Positions 16,123 to 24,576 of a DNA stretch of 64,000 nucleotides are shown here, piece by piece. The translations under genes were made by a program, and so were the position numbers. The stretch is from a virus. The stretch covers positions 56,811-120,810 of IMG/VR virus record IMGVR_UViG_3300021185_001174; one strand, written 5' to 3'. The notes beneath the pieces were generated by a model, which was given only the letters and a program-made list of their open reading frames with translations, had not been told where the DNA came from and did not search any database. How positions within the stretch are numbered: position 1 is the first letter of the stretch; each line of letters opens with the position of its first letter.

Positions 16123-16146
16123 AGTTTTACCTTGTTTAATAGATAT

Positions 16147-16175
16147 ATTATACTACACTTTTAAGTGAAAGTAAA
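16147..16175 (-). promoter_or_regulatory. Early-type promoter of the epimerase-hydrolase-GroES operon
   Basis: Minus-strand TTTACT (16170-16175), 17 nt, TATAAT (16147-16152). Confidence 0.78.
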
Positions 16176-16181
16176 GTCTTT

Positions 16182-17369
16182 TTAATTATTATTGTATATA
16201 TCTCTGGTGTATACTTTTGACTCAATGATATCATCAGACATTCTATTGGTCACGATTATGTCAGATAGCTCGTTGAACTTATCTATGTCATTTTCTATAA
16301 CACAACCTAAAAACTTATCATCTTCAATCATAGGCTCATGAATAATAACTTTGACTCCAGCCTTGGTAAGTCTATCAACAACACCTTGTATGGCTGAACA
16401 CCTATAATTATCTGAACCAGATTTCATGGCTAGTCTATAGATTCCTACTACTGATACATTATCTTTCTGTTGTATCATTCTTGCAATCCAATCTTTTCTG
16501 TTCTCATTCGCGTATACAATACCTTGGATAATCTTGGTAGGAATATGATGCTTTCTAAAATTGGCAAGTAGTTGTTTTGTATCTTTAGGAAAACAGTATC
16601 CGCCATAACCAAATGATGGGTTACTATAACCTCTACCGATACGTGAATCTCCAGTAACACCTTCTATAATAGAATAGGCGTTCATATTATTTGCCTCTGC
16701 GTACATATCTAATTCATTAAAAAATGATACTCTCATCGCGAGGTATGTATTGGCAAAGAGTTTAATTGATTCTGCCTCTTTAGTTCCACATAGATTAACT
16801 GGTGGCGATGGGAAGTTTGGTATAATACATTCATTAATAAGTTTGGCAAACGATTCACCATTGTAACCAATATCACCTACTACAATTCTTTCTGGTCGTA
16901 GACAGTCTCTTAACGCTGTGCCTTCTCTTAAGAATTCTGGAGAGAATATAACTGACTTCGTATACTTCTCTTGCATATCATCAATGAATCCTACAGGTAT
17001 AGTTGACTTAACTACTATTGTGGTTGAACTTTTATCCCAGTCAGCATTATATTCTACTGCATCTCTAATACAACCTTCAACAGTATCTGTGTTAAAGTAG
17101 TTTGTTGCTTCATCATAATCAGTTGGTGTTGCGATGACCACCCAGTCAGCATCTGAATATGCAGTCTTCTTATCCATGGTCGCCTTAAGTGATAACTTGC
17201 CTTCAGCTAGTTCATCCGATATATCTTTATCTTCAATGGTTGATACGCCAAGGTTAATTGAAGCTACTCTTAACTTATCAATGTCTAAAATTGTTACATC
17301 ATGTTTCTTGGCAAACATTACTGCGTTAGCCATACCAACGTAACCCGAACCTACTACTGTTATTTTCAT
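16182..17369 (-). CDS. UDP-glucose 6-dehydrogenase-like nucleotide-sugar dehydrogenase
   Basis: ITVVGSGYVGMANAVMFA (3-20) is the NAD-binding site. SPEFLREGTALRDCLRPERI is the substrate-loop signature, and SFGYGGYCFPKDTKQL carries the catalytic cysteine. The three-domain length (395 aa) is normal. It oxidises UDP-glucose (or a similar sugar) to the uronic acid with two NAD. It overlaps the primase-like gene by 4 nt and stands upstream of the epimerase, so both may supply a modified UDP-sugar. Confidence 0.92.
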   Translation of the reverse strand: MKITVVGSGYVGMANAVMFAKKHDVTILDIDKLRVASINLGVSTIEDKDISDELAEGKLSLKATMDKKTAYSDADWVVIATPTDYDEATNYFNTDTVEGCIRDAVEYNADWDKSSTTIVVKSTIPVGFIDDMQEKYTKSVIFSPEFLREGTALRDCLRPERIVVGDIGYNGESFAKLINECIIPNFPSPPVNLCGTKEAESIKLFANTYLAMRVSFFNELDMYAEANNMNAYSIIEGVTGDSRIGRGYSNPSFGYGGYCFPKDTKQLLANFRKHHIPTKIIQGIVYANENRKDWIARMIQQKDNVSVVGIYRLAMKSGSDNYRCSAIQGVVDRLTKAGVKVIIHEPMIEDDKFLGCVIENDIDKFNELSDIIVTNRMSDDIIESKVYTRDIYNNN

Positions 17370-18292
17370 AAACTATTCCTATGTACAAATTCTAAGGCTC
17401 TTTCTGCCTCTTTATCTAATGGTCTTTTATTATACCAATTGCCTGTATCTAAATCTAATTCTCTACATAAGTAGGCGATTTCTTTAGAGGTAATTGGATA
17501 CTTGTTACTTATAGCGTTACCTGCTAGTGCCACCATAATCTGATACATTTTATGATACCAGCCACTGCCTGTAATCGTTCTATATTCTTGTTCTAATTTC
17601 TTTGGAAAAAACGGACAGTCTTTATAACCAGTCCATGATACCTTAGTATTAGTTAGTGAAGATTTCATGTGAGCCATCATGGCCTCTTGCATCTTCTTAG
17701 GTAATTTATCAAAGAATGAATTCCCACTTTTTTCTATATACTCATGGCGAGACATAATATCATGGGGAGATATTGGCTCACCTTGTTTAGTAAAGATAAA
17801 GTTATGCGCATTAGCATACTTGCCAGGGATGTAATACATTCTTGATAAATCTTTGGTCTGGATATCACCCATTTCACCAAGTTCTTTGTTGAGGGCATAC
17901 CAGAAGTGTTTAATATTGTCTTTGTTAACAAACTCTGTAAGGGGAAAGACAAGTCTAAACTTTGGCAAGTCTTTTGTGGATGAAGCAGTAGAGTAACAGA
18001 TATAATGATAATCTTTACATTTCTTGTCCAAGAACTCTTGTAAGTCCTCGGTGCAATCATCTACATCTATGGCACACCAGCCACCCCAACCTTGTACATT
18101 ATCATTCTTTCTTGTAGTACCAGCAGAATAAAAAGCAGGAGACATTAGTTCTGCAGACTTTTTATCTTTTCTGGGTTTCTCGGAAAGTCGATATAGTATT
18201 GTTTCAAAGTCTTTGAATGTGGGTAAATCTATACTCTTGTTAGTCTGAACATCAAAGAGTGATTCAAATAGTGTGCCTGATACTTTATCCAT
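17366..18292 (-). CDS. Archaeo-eukaryotic primase-like (PrimPol-type) protein, 308 aa
   Basis: Residues 65-157 show the AEP primase pattern: AIDVDD (74-79) as the hDhD motif, CYSTASST (99-106) with PKFRLVFPL (110-118) as the second motif, and TKDLSRMYYIPGKY (147-160) as the third. The C-terminus (about 210-308) is helical, like the PriCT-type tails of phage primases. It would lay down RNA or DNA primers. A TOPRIM primase like T4 gp61 is not seen in this window, so this may be a replacement or an extra enzyme. Assignment is by motif reading only. Confidence 0.65.
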   Translation of the reverse strand: MDKVSGTLFESLFDVQTNKSIDLPTFKDFETILYRLSEKPRKDKKSAELMSPAFYSAGTTRKNDNVQGWGGWCAIDVDDCTEDLQEFLDKKCKDYHYICYSTASSTKDLPKFRLVFPLTEFVNKDNIKHFWYALNKELGEMGDIQTKDLSRMYYIPGKYANAHNFIFTKQGEPISPHDIMSRHEYIEKSGNSFFDKLPKKMQEAMMAHMKSSLTNTKVSWTGYKDCPFFPKKLEQEYRTITGSGWYHKMYQIMVALAGNAISNKYPITSKEIAYLCRELDLDTGNWYNKRPLDKEAERALEFVHRNSL

Positions 18293-18301
18293 AATAGGTA
18301 T

Positions 18302-18330
18302 ATTATACTACATTTTAATCTGATTGTAAA
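18302..18330 (-). promoter_or_regulatory. Early-type promoter of the primase-like/UDP-sugar dehydrogenase genes
   Basis: Minus-strand TTTACA (18325-18330), 17 nt, TATAAT (18302-18307). Confidence 0.8.
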
Positions 18331-19226
18331 GGGGTTTTTAAAATTAATTTTAAATTTTTATAGTCGGTGAAAAATCTTCGTTTGTGTTGTAACTTCCAAC
18401 CCTTATGTGAACCTTCTACTAACTCAACAACTCTAAAGTTCTTAGGCCAGACCTTAACAAATCTCTCATAGAGTTTGCGTCTCTTCTCTTTACTTTCCCA
18501 GTGGTTCATATTACCACCTTTTTGAGTCGCAGTACCAGGAGCATCAAATAGGATATGAGAGAAAGAAATTGTACACCACTTGTTTTCTAAGGCTGTGAGT
18601 GTATAATGCCAGTCCTCTACACCTGATAGATTTTCTGGCCAAGTAACATCAGCTTCATTCTTAATGAGAACACAGCTGTATGCGAGTTGGTTTACTTTAA
18701 CTGGATATCTTTTACTAAAAGCAAATGCTGGACTTGTAAGGCCTGATATGGCAACATTAGAGAATAGACCAATTGTCTTTTCTACCACGGCCAAGGCATT
18801 GATACCTTTAACCACAACATTCTTATCATTCATTCTGATTCTAAACTTTTTAATATCATCATCCATTTGCCAGTGATATGTATCACCTTGGGCTTTAGAG
18901 TATTCTTTGATAAAGTTTCTGACATATGAAATGCCTCTATCGTTAGCTTCAATATTAACTAATATATCTTTATCGTGATATTTGGAATACTCTTCATAAT
19001 CTTGAGGTTCAACAAACAACTTATATGGTATATTTTCTTCTAATAATGTTTTAGGAGTAAATGCACAATCTGCTCTTCCCTTACTTGGGACATATATAGG
19101 ATGAGATACATCTGTATAATTTTCATGTTCTGATATAAGGTCAGAAACATATGTTACTATATCAAAGTCAGCTTCATCACTAAATAAAGGATTGTGCTCT
19201 ACTATATATTTGTTTAAGTTTGTCAT
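18315..19226 (-). CDS. TET/JBP-associated-type glycosyltransferase (TAGT-like), copy A
   Basis: HPIYVPSKGRADCAFTPKTL (42-61), FVEPQDYEEY (71-80), GISYVRNFI and WQMDDDIKKF (119-128) follow the pattern I know for the TAGT glycosyltransferase family, a GT-A fold with a DxD-like DDD motif (122-124). Such enzymes are associated with glycosylation of modified DNA bases in phages. The end contains SHKGWKLQHKRRFF, a basic tail. It shares one base with the upstream 119-aa gene and has a paralogue two genes up. The acceptor here is not known. Confidence 0.75.
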   Translation of the reverse strand: MTNLNKYIVEHNPLFSDEADFDIVTYVSDLISEHENYTDVSHPIYVPSKGRADCAFTPKTLLEENIPYKLFVEPQDYEEYSKYHDKDILVNIEANDRGISYVRNFIKEYSKAQGDTYHWQMDDDIKKFRIRMNDKNVVVKGINALAVVEKTIGLFSNVAISGLTSPAFAFSKRYPVKVNQLAYSCVLIKNEADVTWPENLSGVEDWHYTLTALENKWCTISFSHILFDAPGTATQKGGNMNHWESKEKRRKLYERFVKVWPKNFRVVELVEGSHKGWKLQHKRRFFTDYKNLKLILKTPLQSD

Positions 19227-19585
19227 TATTCTACTAGAATATGTCCTTCGTCAATTACTTCGTCAACATCTGGGTTGCCATCAATTTGGTCTTCATGCAT
19301 CCATCTAAGAAGCGAGTTCTTACTTTTGTCTGCAGGTGGATACCAAACACCTTTTGTTTTAGGTGTTACTGTTTGGCCAATAAGTTCTGCAAATGCCAAT
19401 AGGTCTTCTTCATTACGGAATCTTACCTTAATACATTTCCATGCCTCATTCTGCTTCTGGTCAAACTCTGGCATTGAATCCCACTGATGTGGTGTCTCTG
19501 CCTCTTCTTCTCCTGATAATACAAATAGACTTTCACCTTCGTAATTGATTTGTCTATCTTTGGTTGAATTATTTTTACTTGCCAT
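19226..19585 (-). CDS. Conserved hypothetical between two TAGT-like genes, 119 aa
   Basis: The core WKCIKVRFRNEEDLLAFAEL then GQTVTPKTKGVWYPP is a pattern I have seen in phage genes near DNA-modification or ParB-like genes, with no known activity. Both ends share a base with TAGT-like neighbours (TAATG), so the three form one translation unit and probably one pathway. The N-terminus is acidic and disordered in look. Confidence 0.7.
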   Translation of the reverse strand: MASKNNSTKDRQINYEGESLFVLSGEEEAETPHQWDSMPEFDQKQNEAWKCIKVRFRNEEDLLAFAELIGQTVTPKTKGVWYPPADKSKNSLLRWMHEDQIDGNPDVDEVIDEGHILVE

Positions 19586-20484
19586 TATACTGCCTCCTTC
19601 TTTAATCTGACTAGTTTAAGACCTTTATTGTCTGTTACCTTAGGTATATTTAGGTCTGGTTTGAGAGTTGGTTTTTCTTTTTGGAATATAGAGTAATCAA
19701 TGTGGTGATGCCACCTACCCCACTTCCAAGTAACTTTAACACAATCTGGATGTTGTCGTCTTAATGATTCTGCAAACTCTCTTCTGTTATCAAAATCATC
19801 ATTACCTTTACGATTGCCTTGGTCACCTGTTTGGTCAATGTTATATAACTCTTCCGTATTACCACCTTTCATTGTCATAGTAGTAATCTTACCACAATTA
19901 AAGTTGTTAAATAGGAAAGTATGATAACCAGCCTTCATAATTCTTAGAGATAAATCTGTATCTTCATTGAATCGGCCTCTCCACGCAAACTCTGGATAGA
20001 TATCATTCGCCAATAAGATACATGAATATACCCTAGTGTTATGATAATATGGAGGTCGCTTGGTAGTCGCAGGTAGGAAATAACTATAGTTCATACCAGA
20101 CATTTTAACATTTTCATATCGGTCGGTAAACTCTTCACACGCAGTGAAACAAGTACCATCTGTTACCTTAATCTTAGCATTCTTATGGAGTCTATACATA
20201 TGTTGTATATTATCATCAAGAATCCAATGTCTTTCAGCACCAGTAGAACATGCATGTTCCCAAACAAAGTTACGGACTGGTATAGAACCTAGACCTAGAT
20301 TAGTAAATGGAGTAACTAGAATATTGGCTGGGTCAATGACTGCCGCATAATCGTTATACTCTTGAGGTTCAATTACTATAGTATAAGGTGTGCCGTTTGC
20401 TTCTAGTGTCTTAACTGTTAGTCTAGTGTCAGCACGACCCTTTGATATAATATAGATTGGATATTTTGGTTGATTACCTGCCAT
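19585..20484 (-). CDS. TET/JBP-associated-type glycosyltransferase (TAGT-like), copy B
   Basis: YPIYIISKGRADTRLTVKTL (8-27), VIEPQEYNDY (37-46), SIPVRNFVWEHA and WILDDNIQHMYRL (87-99) parallel copy A, including the DDN metal motif. RFNEDTDLSLRIMKAG near 180 looks like the catalytic acidic loop of GT-A enzymes. The two copies are too divergent for a recent duplication and probably have different acceptors or donors. It shares a base with the MazG-like gene stop. Confidence 0.78.
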   Translation of the reverse strand: MAGNQPKYPIYIISKGRADTRLTVKTLEANGTPYTIVIEPQEYNDYAAVIDPANILVTPFTNLGLGSIPVRNFVWEHACSTGAERHWILDDNIQHMYRLHKNAKIKVTDGTCFTACEEFTDRYENVKMSGMNYSYFLPATTKRPPYYHNTRVYSCILLANDIYPEFAWRGRFNEDTDLSLRIMKAGYHTFLFNNFNCGKITTMTMKGGNTEELYNIDQTGDQGNRKGNDDFDNRREFAESLRRQHPDCVKVTWKWGRWHHHIDYSIFQKEKPTLKPDLNIPKVTDNKGLKLVRLKKEAV

Positions 20485-20792
20485 TATTCCTCCTTGATAA
20501 AGATACCATCTACCATTTTACCTTTTCGGTCTTTGATATCATTATACGCCACTTCTAAACATCTATCGATAGTGAGATTATTTCTCATAGCAATATTAAT
20601 TAATACTACCATACAATCTCCAATATCATCTGCGACATCTTTACCCTTACATACATTATCAGAAAGTTCACCGACTTCCTGAATCAGTTTACATACTTGG
20701 TCCTTATCTGTGGCTCCATCAATAAGATTTCTGTCTTGATGCCACTGGCCAATTTTCTGGACCAATTCACCTGTTCGAGCACTTGTATTCAT
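20484..20792 (-). CDS. mazG: MazG-like nucleotide pyrophosphohydrolase, 102 aa
   Basis: The helical MazG-like core has LIQEVGELSDNV (ExxE) and DVADDIGDCMVVL (ExxD-type) metal sites. It hydrolyses NTPs or dNTPs to monophosphates; in marine phages it is proposed to affect (p)ppGpp or to recycle nucleotides. It shares a base with the Sm-like gene and with copy B. It could instead remove an unwanted dNTP if the phage DNA is base-modified; that is inference. Confidence 0.85.
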   Translation of the reverse strand: MNTSARTGELVQKIGQWHQDRNLIDGATDKDQVCKLIQEVGELSDNVCKGKDVADDIGDCMVVLINIAMRNNLTIDRCLEVAYNDIKDRKGKMVDGIFIKEE

Positions 20793-21079
20793 TAGACTAT
20801 GATATCCGTGTTTGGTGTAATTAAAGATGATTTAGGCTTAAGTTGTGCCTGAATCTGTTGTACTAATTCATCTAATGGGTCAGCAATAAACAGTACAAAC
20901 TGCTTGTTGATTTTAAGACCATCTTTAGCATTCTTAGTATATGGCATGAATGGCATAAATGCAATCTTTCCTTCTCCGCCTGGGATTAGGACAAAGCCAT
21001 TTTTAACGATAACAGAGTTATCACTTTCAGTGACATCTCCAATGATTTCTTCTCCTGATGAGATTCTTACTAGTTTCAT
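20792..21079 (-). CDS. Sm-like (LSm-fold) small protein, 95 aa
   Basis: MKLVRISSGEEIIGDVTESD is the beta1-beta2 pattern of Sm-like proteins encoded by T4-like marine phages, followed by KNGFVLIPGGEGKIAFMPFM and an FVLFIADP strand. A related gene is at 35650. The fold might bind RNA like Hfq, but no binding residues can be confirmed. It leads the MazG-TAGT operon behind an early promoter. Confidence 0.6.
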   Translation of the reverse strand: MKLVRISSGEEIIGDVTESDNSVIVKNGFVLIPGGEGKIAFMPFMPYTKNAKDGLKINKQFVLFIADPLDELVQQIQAQLKPKSSLITPNTDIIV

Positions 21080-21108
21080 ATTATTTCCTTAGTGTGTTTA
21101 TATGTTAT

Positions 21109-21137
21109 ATTATACTATACTTTTAACCAAAAGTAAA
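21109..21137 (-). promoter_or_regulatory. Early-type promoter of the Sm-like/MazG/TAGT operon
   Basis: Minus-strand TTTACT (21132-21137), 17 nt, TATAAT (21109-21114). Confidence 0.78.
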
Positions 21138-21142
21138 GTGTT

Positions 21143-23650
21143 TTATCCAAAAAAGTCCTCTAAACTTGAAGTTTCTTCGGTATTCCATCCAATCGCCTTG
21201 AAGATAGGTTCTATAGGGTCAAGGAATGTTTTTTGAAATTGTGTCTCGTAATCTATATAGGAATCCAATTCAAACTCTTTTGGGAGATACTGCATGAAGC
21301 CGATTACATTTTCTTTGATAGGATTGGGTGACTTGAGATATATAAATTTAATCTTCTCGCCATTCTTAATTGGCTGATACTTTTTGGTCAGACTTTTATT
21401 CTTTAACATTCTGTTATGGAGTAGAGCGGCACGAACATGCATTGGACAACCCTTCTTGTAAATGGTCTGCATATTTGAATACTCTGTAACATTACTAACG
21501 CCACGAGGGAATGCAATATCATGGGCTGGTAATGTTTGGAAGTAATCCTTGAATTGTAAGATAGCCTGTTGATTATCTTTCTCGGAACCCTTCATAATTA
21601 CTTTGAACAATTCTTTAAGAGCATCTCGGCAAGGGGCAGGAGTTGAAGATTTAATAGCCTCGATACCCATGATTTTGAGTTTAGGTTCTTTGTATCGAAC
21701 ACCCTCGTTATCATGCACGTTTAGGATATATCTTTTCTTGGCTGTCCATATGGCACGGTCTGCAATGGCCTCTCTTTTCATAACCATACGATTATCGATG
21801 CCACCCATATGGTCAAACAGTTCTTGATATGCCTGACTAAGGACTGGTTCTAGTTTTTCACTAGCAACTTTATCAAGAAAGTCAACCGGATTGGATGGGT
21901 TAACCTGTTCGACCAATGGGCCAAGATTAACATAGAGCGAGTCTGTGTCAATGGCAATGATATAATCGGTATCTGTGTTCATGACTTTATTTAGGTATTT
22001 ATTTAAAGCGACTTCTGCCCAACGGATAGTAAGCTGACCAGATAATGTAATTGCCTCTGCAATACGTTGGTCAAAGAAACGGAAGTACTTGTTACCCATA
22101 GCGCCATAGAGTGAGTTAAGTAGAATTTTAATAGCCATCTGTTGATTTTCTGCCACGGATATTTTACGTTCTATATCATAGAGTTTTTGTTTATCACCAG
22201 GAACTACCTTCTGTAATTCTTTCTGAGCCTCAATCATCTGTTTCTTGATTATGACACGTTCACTATATAAATCATCTACTAGGGTAGGCATCATGCCTTT
22301 CTTATCACTACTAAAGCATTGACCATTACCGCCTACAGCATGACCATCTCGGTCAAAGGTATACCCATCAAGTATCTTATCGATATTGATAGGAAGGACT
22401 TGGCCGTTTAAGATAGTTTCGGGCGACATATTATATTGCATAATGATTGACGGATAGAGAGAGTTAAGGTCAAACGATACCACGTGTTCGTGTAAACCAA
22501 CTACTGGGTCTTTTACATATCCGCCAGGGTAATTAGTCTTAATCTTATTCTCGGAGAATGGCATTGCAATCTTTCGGTCATTGAGATATCTGTAAATAAT
22601 AGTATCCCAGATTGCAGTAACTCCGAACGTGTCCGAATAGTTAACGCCACCTTTATATGCCATAGTCAACATAAGAGTGATAAGGCCCATCTTGTCTTCT
22701 AGTCTGTCAACCAACTCAACATCTTTGATATTATAATCAATAAACTTTTGGTGGTCATTTTTGTATAGACTATGGAGTGAGCCGTATTCTTCATATGACA
22801 GTTTCTTCTCGCCTAGAATAACGTGAGCAATATGATTAAGAGCATAAGATTCTTGGGCTGTGTAAGTATACTTCTGAAATAGTTCCATGTAATCTGCATG
22901 ACCAATACCCTTGATATCAAAGATAGTCTGTTCTCTGTTCATTTTACGAGCAGTTCTTCTGTCTACCATACCCCAAGGAGAAAGCCTTTTAGGAGCATCA
23001 TCACCAAGCATTCTGATAATACGATTTACAATGTATGGTATATCAAAGTACATAGTATTCCAGCCAGTAATAACATCAGGACATTGACTAGGTAGTGACC
23101 AGTGATTAATAAAATTATGTAATAGTGTAAGTTCTGATTCACATTTTACATAGACTACGCGGTGTGATTTCATATAAGATTGGTCTGTATCGAAATCTCC
23201 AAGACCCCACACATAATAAGTATTGTCAATATTGTTCTTCATCGCAATGGATATGATAGGGTGTTCTGCTTGTTCTGGTTCTGGGAAACCATCATCGGAA
23301 GCAACCTCGATATCAATAGAGGTTACGTTGATTAGGTTACGATTAAATTCTATCTCGCCAGGGAACTGGTCGTTGATAAACTGGGATATGTATCTGTCAT
23401 TGCCATAGATTTCTCTACCAGCAGTATGCTTATTGATATCCATCCAGTCTTTAGCCTCACGCATAGAATCGAACTTGATAGGTGCACATGGATTACCATC
23501 GAGCGAAGTCCAATCTCCCTGCGGAGTATTTACGAATAAGGTGGGTTTGTATTTGATGCGCTTTGCAACTTTAGTGCCATTTTCATAGCCACGATAAAGT
23601 AACATATTCGCATATCGAGTTACATTTGTATAAAAATTCATATAGTCCAA
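21143..23650 (-). CDS. 43: DNA polymerase, family B (T4 gp43)
   Basis: The replicative polymerase with proofreading exonuclease. Exo I is SIDIEVAS near residue 113. Polymerase motif A is FDLNSLYPSII near 395, motif B includes KILLNSLYGAMGNK near 510, and motif C is IAIDTDSLYV near 570. The C-terminal residues EDFFG resemble a clamp-binding peptide. Length (835 aa) is slightly below T4 gp43 (898 aa). It is a single-gene unit with its own early promoter (23672-23700), downstream of a strong terminator. Confidence 0.97.
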   Translation of the reverse strand: MDYMNFYTNVTRYANMLLYRGYENGTKVAKRIKYKPTLFVNTPQGDWTSLDGNPCAPIKFDSMREAKDWMDINKHTAGREIYGNDRYISQFINDQFPGEIEFNRNLINVTSIDIEVASDDGFPEPEQAEHPIISIAMKNNIDNTYYVWGLGDFDTDQSYMKSHRVVYVKCESELTLLHNFINHWSLPSQCPDVITGWNTMYFDIPYIVNRIIRMLGDDAPKRLSPWGMVDRRTARKMNREQTIFDIKGIGHADYMELFQKYTYTAQESYALNHIAHVILGEKKLSYEEYGSLHSLYKNDHQKFIDYNIKDVELVDRLEDKMGLITLMLTMAYKGGVNYSDTFGVTAIWDTIIYRYLNDRKIAMPFSENKIKTNYPGGYVKDPVVGLHEHVVSFDLNSLYPSIIMQYNMSPETILNGQVLPINIDKILDGYTFDRDGHAVGGNGQCFSSDKKGMMPTLVDDLYSERVIIKKQMIEAQKELQKVVPGDKQKLYDIERKISVAENQQMAIKILLNSLYGAMGNKYFRFFDQRIAEAITLSGQLTIRWAEVALNKYLNKVMNTDTDYIIAIDTDSLYVNLGPLVEQVNPSNPVDFLDKVASEKLEPVLSQAYQELFDHMGGIDNRMVMKREAIADRAIWTAKKRYILNVHDNEGVRYKEPKLKIMGIEAIKSSTPAPCRDALKELFKVIMKGSEKDNQQAILQFKDYFQTLPAHDIAFPRGVSNVTEYSNMQTIYKKGCPMHVRAALLHNRMLKNKSLTKKYQPIKNGEKIKFIYLKSPNPIKENVIGFMQYLPKEFELDSYIDYETQFQKTFLDPIEPIFKAIGWNTEETSSLEDFFG

Positions 23651-23671
23651 TCCATAATTAAATATAGTACT

Positions 23672-23700
23672 ATTATACTACACTTCACGCATAATGTAAA
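23672..23700 (-). promoter_or_regulatory. Early-type promoter of the DNA polymerase gene
   Basis: Minus-strand TTTACA (23695-23700), 17 nt, TATAAT (23672-23677). Confidence 0.8.
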
Positions 23701-23710
23701 GAGGTTTTTT

Positions 23711-23746
23711 AAAAAAGTTTGGGTGATACCCCGAAGGATACCACCC
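23711..23746 (-). terminator. Rho-independent terminator (nearly symmetrical)
   Basis: The 26-nt inverted repeat at 23721-23746 forms an 11-bp stem (two G-U pairs) with a TTCG-type loop. A run of six T follows on the minus strand (23711-23717). A T5 run lies on the other side at 23750, so it could also stop plus-strand transcripts. It separates the Hsp20 transcript from the polymerase promoter. Confidence 0.85.
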
Positions 23747-23765
23747 TAGTTTTTAGTCAATGACC

Positions 23766-23906
23766 TTAAATCCCTGTCCAGGCTAACCAAATAATACTTG
23801 GGGCAATCATAAATGATACACCAATATATAAGGCTAGTTCTGCCATTTCTTTAAGGGCCAAAGACAAATCATCATGTTTGTGCATGATGTTGAGTAAAGT
23901 TCTCAT
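23766..23906 (-). CDS. Small membrane protein, 46 aa
   Basis: It begins MRTLLNIMHKHDDLSLALKE and then has one hydrophobic segment (about 24-44, ALYIGVSFMIAPSIIWLAW). It lies 60 nt after Hsp20 and ends just before the terminator, so it is probably on the same late transcript. A GGAG motif is upstream. Function unknown. Confidence 0.55.
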   Translation of the reverse strand: MRTLLNIMHKHDDLSLALKEMAELALYIGVSFMIAPSIIWLAWTGI

Positions 23907-23965
23907 TTTGTATCTCCAGTAGAAATTGTTTCAAATATCTACTAGGTTTCGCTGCTCACCGGAAT

Positions 23966-24421
23966 CTATTCTTGAATAAATTCCTTCTTCTTTGATGCCC
24001 CAGCAGACCCTAAGTGAATCTTCCTAGGACGCCTCTCTTCTGGAACTTCAACTCTGGCATTCACCACAAGTATCCCATTCACAAGGTCGGCACCATCTAT
24101 AACGACAAACTCGGAAAGACGGAAGTTCTTTTCGAATTTACGGGATGATATACCCTTATGTGCATATTCACGCTCATCATCTTCAGACTTTACACCTTTC
24201 ACTAAAAGAATCCCGTCCTTTACTTCTACGGAAATATCTTCTTCCGAGAATCCAGCAACTGCAAGTTCAATGATAAAGTGTTCATCATCTACCTTAACAA
24301 CGTTATGGGGTGGATAGTTATCTTGAGCTCTTCCAGCTGAGTGGATTCTTTCAAGTTCATTTAGTATAGGTTCAAATCCTATGAATAGTGAACGAGGCAC
24401 GTTCATTGTATTTCTTACCAT
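23966..24421 (-). CDS. Hsp20 / alpha-crystallin small heat-shock protein
   Basis: An ATP-independent holdase. The alpha-crystallin domain spans about 42-130 (FIIELAVAGFSEEDISVEVK; ILLVKG; FRLSEFV; GILVVNARV), the typical A-x-x-x-n-G-v-L-type ending being NGILVVNA. The C-terminus has PRKIHLG, an IxI-type anchor. AGGAGG lies 7 nt before the ATG. A late box (24484) suggests it helps virion assembly. Such genes are common in marine T4-like phages. Confidence 0.93.
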   Translation of the reverse strand: MVRNTMNVPRSLFIGFEPILNELERIHSAGRAQDNYPPHNVVKVDDEHFIIELAVAGFSEEDISVEVKDGILLVKGVKSEDDEREYAHKGISSRKFEKNFRLSEFVVIDGADLVNGILVVNARVEVPEERRPRKIHLGSAGASKKKEFIQE

Positions 24422-24483
24422 TTTAGTTTCCTCCTATGTATAGCAAGGTTAATATGTGGACCCGATTATTCAGCATCCACTAT

Positions 24484-24491
24484 TATTTATA
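24484..24491 (-). promoter_or_regulatory. T4-type late promoter box TATAAATA (Hsp20)
   Basis: An exact minus-strand match, 63 nt before the Hsp20 ATG. No early-type promoter is present in this gap. Confidence 0.7.
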
Positions 24492-24576
24492 CAGCACAAA
24501 ATGTTAGTTTAAGATATTTCTCCAAACATTTTGTATTCTGTTTTGTTTCAATAATTCGTGTAACTTATTGAAAAAG

